From contig DDTQ01000012.1 of the NCBI GenBank assembly GCA_002344125.1, positions 1 through 64,000 on the forward strand: a stretch of DNA of 64,000 nt. Reading direction: 5' to 3'. The notes beneath the pieces are model-generated. The model had not been told where the DNA came from. It did not search any database and saw nothing but the letters and a program-made list of their open reading frames with translations. This DNA is from Ignavibacteria bacterium UBA2360. Lineage in GTDB: Bacteria; Bacteroidota; Ignavibacteria; Tepidaquicellales; OLB5. The position numbers and the translations under genes are program-made. Positions 61,453 to 64,000 of the stretch are shown one piece after another. Numbering within the stretch: the first letter of the stretch is position 1; every line of letters starts with the position of its first letter.

Positions 61453-61792
61453 AAAACATATACATGCAGATTTGGCAGCCGGAAGGTGGAATACTCTTTC
61501 GCTTGCCGAGCAACTGGCAAATATTGGAAGTGAAGTAAACAGATCAATATCTTCCTATGAAAAAAGTGATCTTTCGCGATTAGAAAAAGCAATAGACAGA
61601 ACTCTGGAGCTTTTTGATCTTACACTTGCTGATAAGAGGTGGAAAGATAGATTGAAGGAAATTTCACGAAGCCGGGAATTATTTTGCTTTCTATTTTTTG
61701 ATCCCAAAAGGTTTACAAACCTTAGACACGAAATGAACTTATTAAACGAGTATTTCTTACAGTTTGCAATTTTTGCCAGGGCAAAAAAGTAA
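61442..61792 (+). CDS. Small helical partner of the DUF5674-like protein
   Basis: The 116-residue, mostly helical protein starts with TTG inside the 3' end of the DUF5674-like gene (11-nt overlap). It has the segments LAAGRWNTLSLAEQLANIGSEVNRSIS, LEKAIDRTLELFDLTLADKRWKDRLKEISRSRELF and a tail YFLQFAIFARAKK. I recall related proteins beside DUF5674 elsewhere but know no function. Overlapping order with a small acidic/basic pair recalls toxin-antitoxin loci; this is only suggestive. Confidence 0.7.
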   Translation: MLIEKHIHADLAAGRWNTLSLAEQLANIGSEVNRSISSYEKSDLSRLEKAIDRTLELFDLTLADKRWKDRLKEISRSRELFCFLFFDPKRFTNLRHEMNLLNEYFLQFAIFARAKK

Positions 61793-61806
61793 TGAGTATA
61801 TAACCG

Positions 61807-62367
61807 TTACTTCAAATAATCAACAATTTTCCCTACGTTAACATCAACATCATTGAAGGAACTGAGCACAAGGTTATATCTGTACTTTTTTGAATCAAGC
61901 TCCTTTGCTGTAATTTCCATTTTCTGCCAGTTCTTTGCTGAATTGGTTTTCTGTGCTTTGTCACGTTCCTTGATGTTCTTTAACCTAAGGTCTTCGGGTC
62001 CAGATAGCCGGAAAGTATAATTGCTTTTGGGATAGGGGAGAATGGTATCAATTATCATGTACCTGCAAACCTTAAAAGGTTTGCCGCCGGTCTTATCGAT
62101 CCTTAACAATTTATTAAAATCGAAATCAGGACTTTCAGCCGAAATGCCGATAGGTGTATCAATCACTTTCTTTATCAGATCCCAGTCGTAATTGAATGGT
62201 GTATTCATGTATTCATCAAGCGGTTCACCGCTGTATGATTTCATGTAGTAGTCACCGGGAATTCTTGCTGCCATTGTATCGCCAAGCTCACGCGCGAGCT
62301 TTTTTGCGAGGGTTGATTTACCGGCGCCCGCAGCGCCGCATATGCTTATAACTATTTTATCGTTCAT
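61807..62367 (-). CDS. P-loop NTPase, uridine-kinase-like
   Basis: The 186-residue protein has Walker A CGAAGAGKST (10-19), RIPGDYYMKSY (about 35-45) resembling the uridine/phosphoribulokinase DxFY region, and the late GPEDLRLKNIKERDKA. It should phosphorylate a nucleoside or small alcohol with ATP. No operon partner is evident: the convergent gene ends 14 bp away. Confidence 0.78.
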   Translation of the reverse strand: MNDKIVISICGAAGAGKSTLAKKLARELGDTMAARIPGDYYMKSYSGEPLDEYMNTPFNYDWDLIKKVIDTPIGISAESPDFDFNKLLRIDKTGGKPFKVCRYMIIDTILPYPKSNYTFRLSGPEDLRLKNIKERDKAQKTNSAKNWQKMEITAKELDSKKYRYNLVLSSFNDVDVNVGKIVDYLK

Positions 62368-62500
62368 GTATGTATTGTGTCATGCTGAACTCTTGATTGC
62401 CTGAGCACGATGTTTTCAGCATTTTGATTTTATATTATTGTGAACCCTGAAACAACTGCCTGCGTCAGTCAGGTGTTCAGAGTGAAAATGATCAAATGTT

Positions 62501-63547
62501 CTATTTGTTTAATTTAAATTCGGTTACAAATACGGGCTGGGCTATTGCTTCTTTGTAAAACCTGAGAGCTTCTGGTGATGAATCAACCTGTATTGCGGAC
62601 ATTGTCCCGTCATGGTTTATCCAGGTGGAGTGCCACCAACCTATCGCTTTGATCCGGCTGAACTCAGGCTGCTGCACAGTATATAACGCGCTTTGGATCC
62701 AGAGTGCCTTGTTAACATTCGGAAGGTAATCCGCTACTCCAAATTCAAGAATTGCGATCGGCTTTTTATCCGAGAGCTTCAAAAGCTGGTCATAACCGGG
62801 TCTCATAATATCCACAAATCTTTGGTAACTCTCGCCCCATCTTTGTGCGCCGTAGGCGCTGATGCCTATCCAGTCAATGTAGTTATCGCCCGGGTAATAA
62901 TTTTTTATATCGTTCCACTCTTCATCAGGCGCGCCAACAGAATTGACATGAAAGATCCATGTAACTTTTAATGCGCCTTCATCTTTGAAGAGATCTATAA
63001 TGTGTCTGTATGCATCGCGGTAAAGCTCAGGTCCATCTGCAAGATCTTTATCACCGTACCCTGTTTTGTTACCGCCTCCGTTTTGTATTCCGCTCCATGG
63101 AAACCAATCGCCATTAGGTTCACCTGCGAATCCGATCAAAACAGGAATTCCGGTCTGCTTCAGGTCTTTGGCCCATTTTCTGAGCTCCTTATCAAACTTT
63201 CCATCAACAATTTTTTTGAGTGAATAAGTTTTGTCGTTTTTATCATAGGTGCTCCATGGCAGCATTCTGATTGAAGGGATTGCCCCGCTTTGCCAGATGT
63301 TTTTGACGGACTCTGCGGGAAACTTGATCCCTTCAAACCAATCACTCTGAAAATTCAGCCAGACAATTTTTTTTCCTGTCAGATTCTCAAAATATGACAC
63401 TTCATTTGCCGCTACATTATTTGAAGATGAATATATTGTAGAAAACGCAGTATGGTAAATACCTTCATCCGGCGGAAGCAATTTTACTTCTTTGGACTGA
63501 CAGAATATATTGAACACAGAAACAAGGAGGATGACAGTTATTTTCAA
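62501..63547 (-). CDS. GH26-like secreted glycoside hydrolase
   Basis: The 348-residue protein has an N-terminal hydrophobic signal (ITVILLVSVFNIFC; the Cys16 could be lipidated). A TIM-barrel-like domain contains the acid/base candidate Glu143 in GFAGEPNGDWFPWSG and the nucleophile candidate Glu268 in PIAILEFGVAD, the clan GH-A placement seen in GH26 beta-mannanases. It should hydrolyse a beta-linked polysaccharide outside the cytoplasm. A partial GNAT gene ends 4 bp upstream, so they may be co-transcribed. Confidence 0.8.
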   Translation of the reverse strand: MKITVILLVSVFNIFCQSKEVKLLPPDEGIYHTAFSTIYSSSNNVAANEVSYFENLTGKKIVWLNFQSDWFEGIKFPAESVKNIWQSGAIPSIRMLPWSTYDKNDKTYSLKKIVDGKFDKELRKWAKDLKQTGIPVLIGFAGEPNGDWFPWSGIQNGGGNKTGYGDKDLADGPELYRDAYRHIIDLFKDEGALKVTWIFHVNSVGAPDEEWNDIKNYYPGDNYIDWIGISAYGAQRWGESYQRFVDIMRPGYDQLLKLSDKKPIAILEFGVADYLPNVNKALWIQSALYTVQQPEFSRIKAIGWWHSTWINHDGTMSAIQVDSSPEALRFYKEAIAQPVFVTEFKLNK

Positions 63548-63551
63548 TAGT

Positions 63552-64000
63552 TTAGATTAAAATTTCAGGCTCATTTACTTTTACATAATTTGGCCTGTTA
63601 TACATTAAACGGAATCCGTACCGTAAGATGTTCCAGTATGAAGGGTTTGGATCTTCTTCTGAATCCTCACCGGTATCAACAAATATCCATTTTACACCGC
63701 GCTTGCGCGCTGCTTCAGTTCGGAGTTTGAGCAGCTCACCCTGTACGCCGCGATTCCTGTATTCAGGCAGTACGTTTGCAAATGAGAGATATGCGGTTGC
63801 ACCGGTTATACAAACCCCGGCTGAACCCGCCGGTTTATCTTTATCAAAAGCCATAAAGTGCACCCAAGGTTCCGTACCCACGGTTGAAGCAGCTACTCCA
63901 TCAAATTCATGCGGAAAGGCGAATACTTCGTTGAGTATATAAGCAAAGTCCGCAGCATGTTCCTTTGTTATCTCACAGATCTCAAGATCAGTGCCCTTTG
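63552..64000 (-). CDS. Partial GNAT-family acetyltransferase, 5' end outside window
   Basis: The minus-strand frame is open to the right edge (…GTDLEICEITKEHAADFAYILNEVFAFPHEFDG precedes the internal GTG at 63881), so the true start lies beyond 64000. The visible 148 residues include a GNAT core (GSAGVCITGATAYLSFANVLPEYRNRGVQGELLKLRTEAARKRGVKWIFVDT) with the acetyl-CoA loop RNRGVQG. The C-terminal WNILRYGFRLMYNRPNYVK closes the domain. Confidence 0.82.
   Translation of the reverse strand, partial: KGTDLEICEITKEHAADFAYILNEVFAFPHEFDGVAASTVGTEPWVHFMAFDKDKPAGSAGVCITGATAYLSFANVLPEYRNRGVQGELLKLRTEAARKRGVKWIFVDTGEDSEEDPNPSYWNILRYGFRLMYNRPNYVKVNEPEILI

Noticed and set aside
1..64000. Insertion sequences, prophage or integrative element
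   Set aside because: No transposase, integrase, phage structural gene or att-like duplication was found; the only mobile-looking DNA is short palindromic repeats.

Overview
The window looks like chromosomal DNA of an Ignavibacteria-like member of the Bacteroidota/Chlorobiota (FCB) group, roughly 40% GC by eye. Three signs point there. Seven complete secreted proteins end in a type IX secretion (T9SS) type-A sorting domain of the YPNPFNP...GIYFYKL...KKM-LVK kind. Putative promoters fit TTG-N20-TAnnTTTG, the Bacteroidota primary-sigma pattern, at several independent sites. The intergenic DNA is full of short GC-rich palindromic repeats of the sort common in this group. No phage, insertion sequence, CRISPR array or rRNA operon was seen.

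Layout. 1-5.5 kb (minus): the N-terminal part of a secreted YCF48/BNR-like protein, then four paralogous outer-membrane barrel proteins and two SPOR-domain lipoproteins. 5.9-10.4 kb (plus): PfkB kinase, MtnA, RecO and an HtrA/DegP protease. 10.5-16.5 kb: four T9SS cargo proteins (one little more than a sorting domain) and a PhzF-family enzyme. 16.5-20.8 kb: a promoter, a 36-codon leader ORF and a terminator with mutually exclusive RNA pairings, followed by a two-gene heterodimeric ABC exporter. 20.9-24.9 kb: a DUF5946-like protein, a methyltransferase, two GNAT proteins and RsgA. 25.4-35.7 kb: S41 peptidase, a MarR-GNAT fusion with a palindromic operator, TypA/BipA, an M3 oligopeptidase, a block of small unknown and membrane proteins, and an ECF sigma factor with a Cys-rich tail. 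35.7-37.1 kb: a T9SS beta-helix protein.

37.2-49.8 kb (minus): a tightly packed run with a PrsW protease upstream, then a surface-glycan cluster (five glycosyltransferases, one GT-C-like membrane protein, one flippase), continuing with little spacing into nadD, aspartokinase, dapB and a Yip1 protein. 49.8-54.5 kb (minus): two paralogous T9SS YCF48-like proteins separated by 1.3 kb of dispersed repeats, and a lipoprotein. 54.7-61.8 kb: gltX carrying an in-frame palindromic repeat, a MerR regulator, tRNA-Pro(GGG), a broken tRNA-Leu copy, tRNA-Leu(UAG), clpX, an acyl-CoA carboxylase beta subunit that probably starts at ATC, and a DUF5674-like gene with its partner. 61.8-64 kb (minus): a P-loop kinase, a GH26-like hydrolase and a partial GNAT protein.

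The strongest candidate for something undescribed is the leader upstream of the ABC exporter. It is organised like the leader of the Bacillus bmrBCD operon but sits in a very different lineage. No search or folding program was available; family names rest on motifs read by eye.
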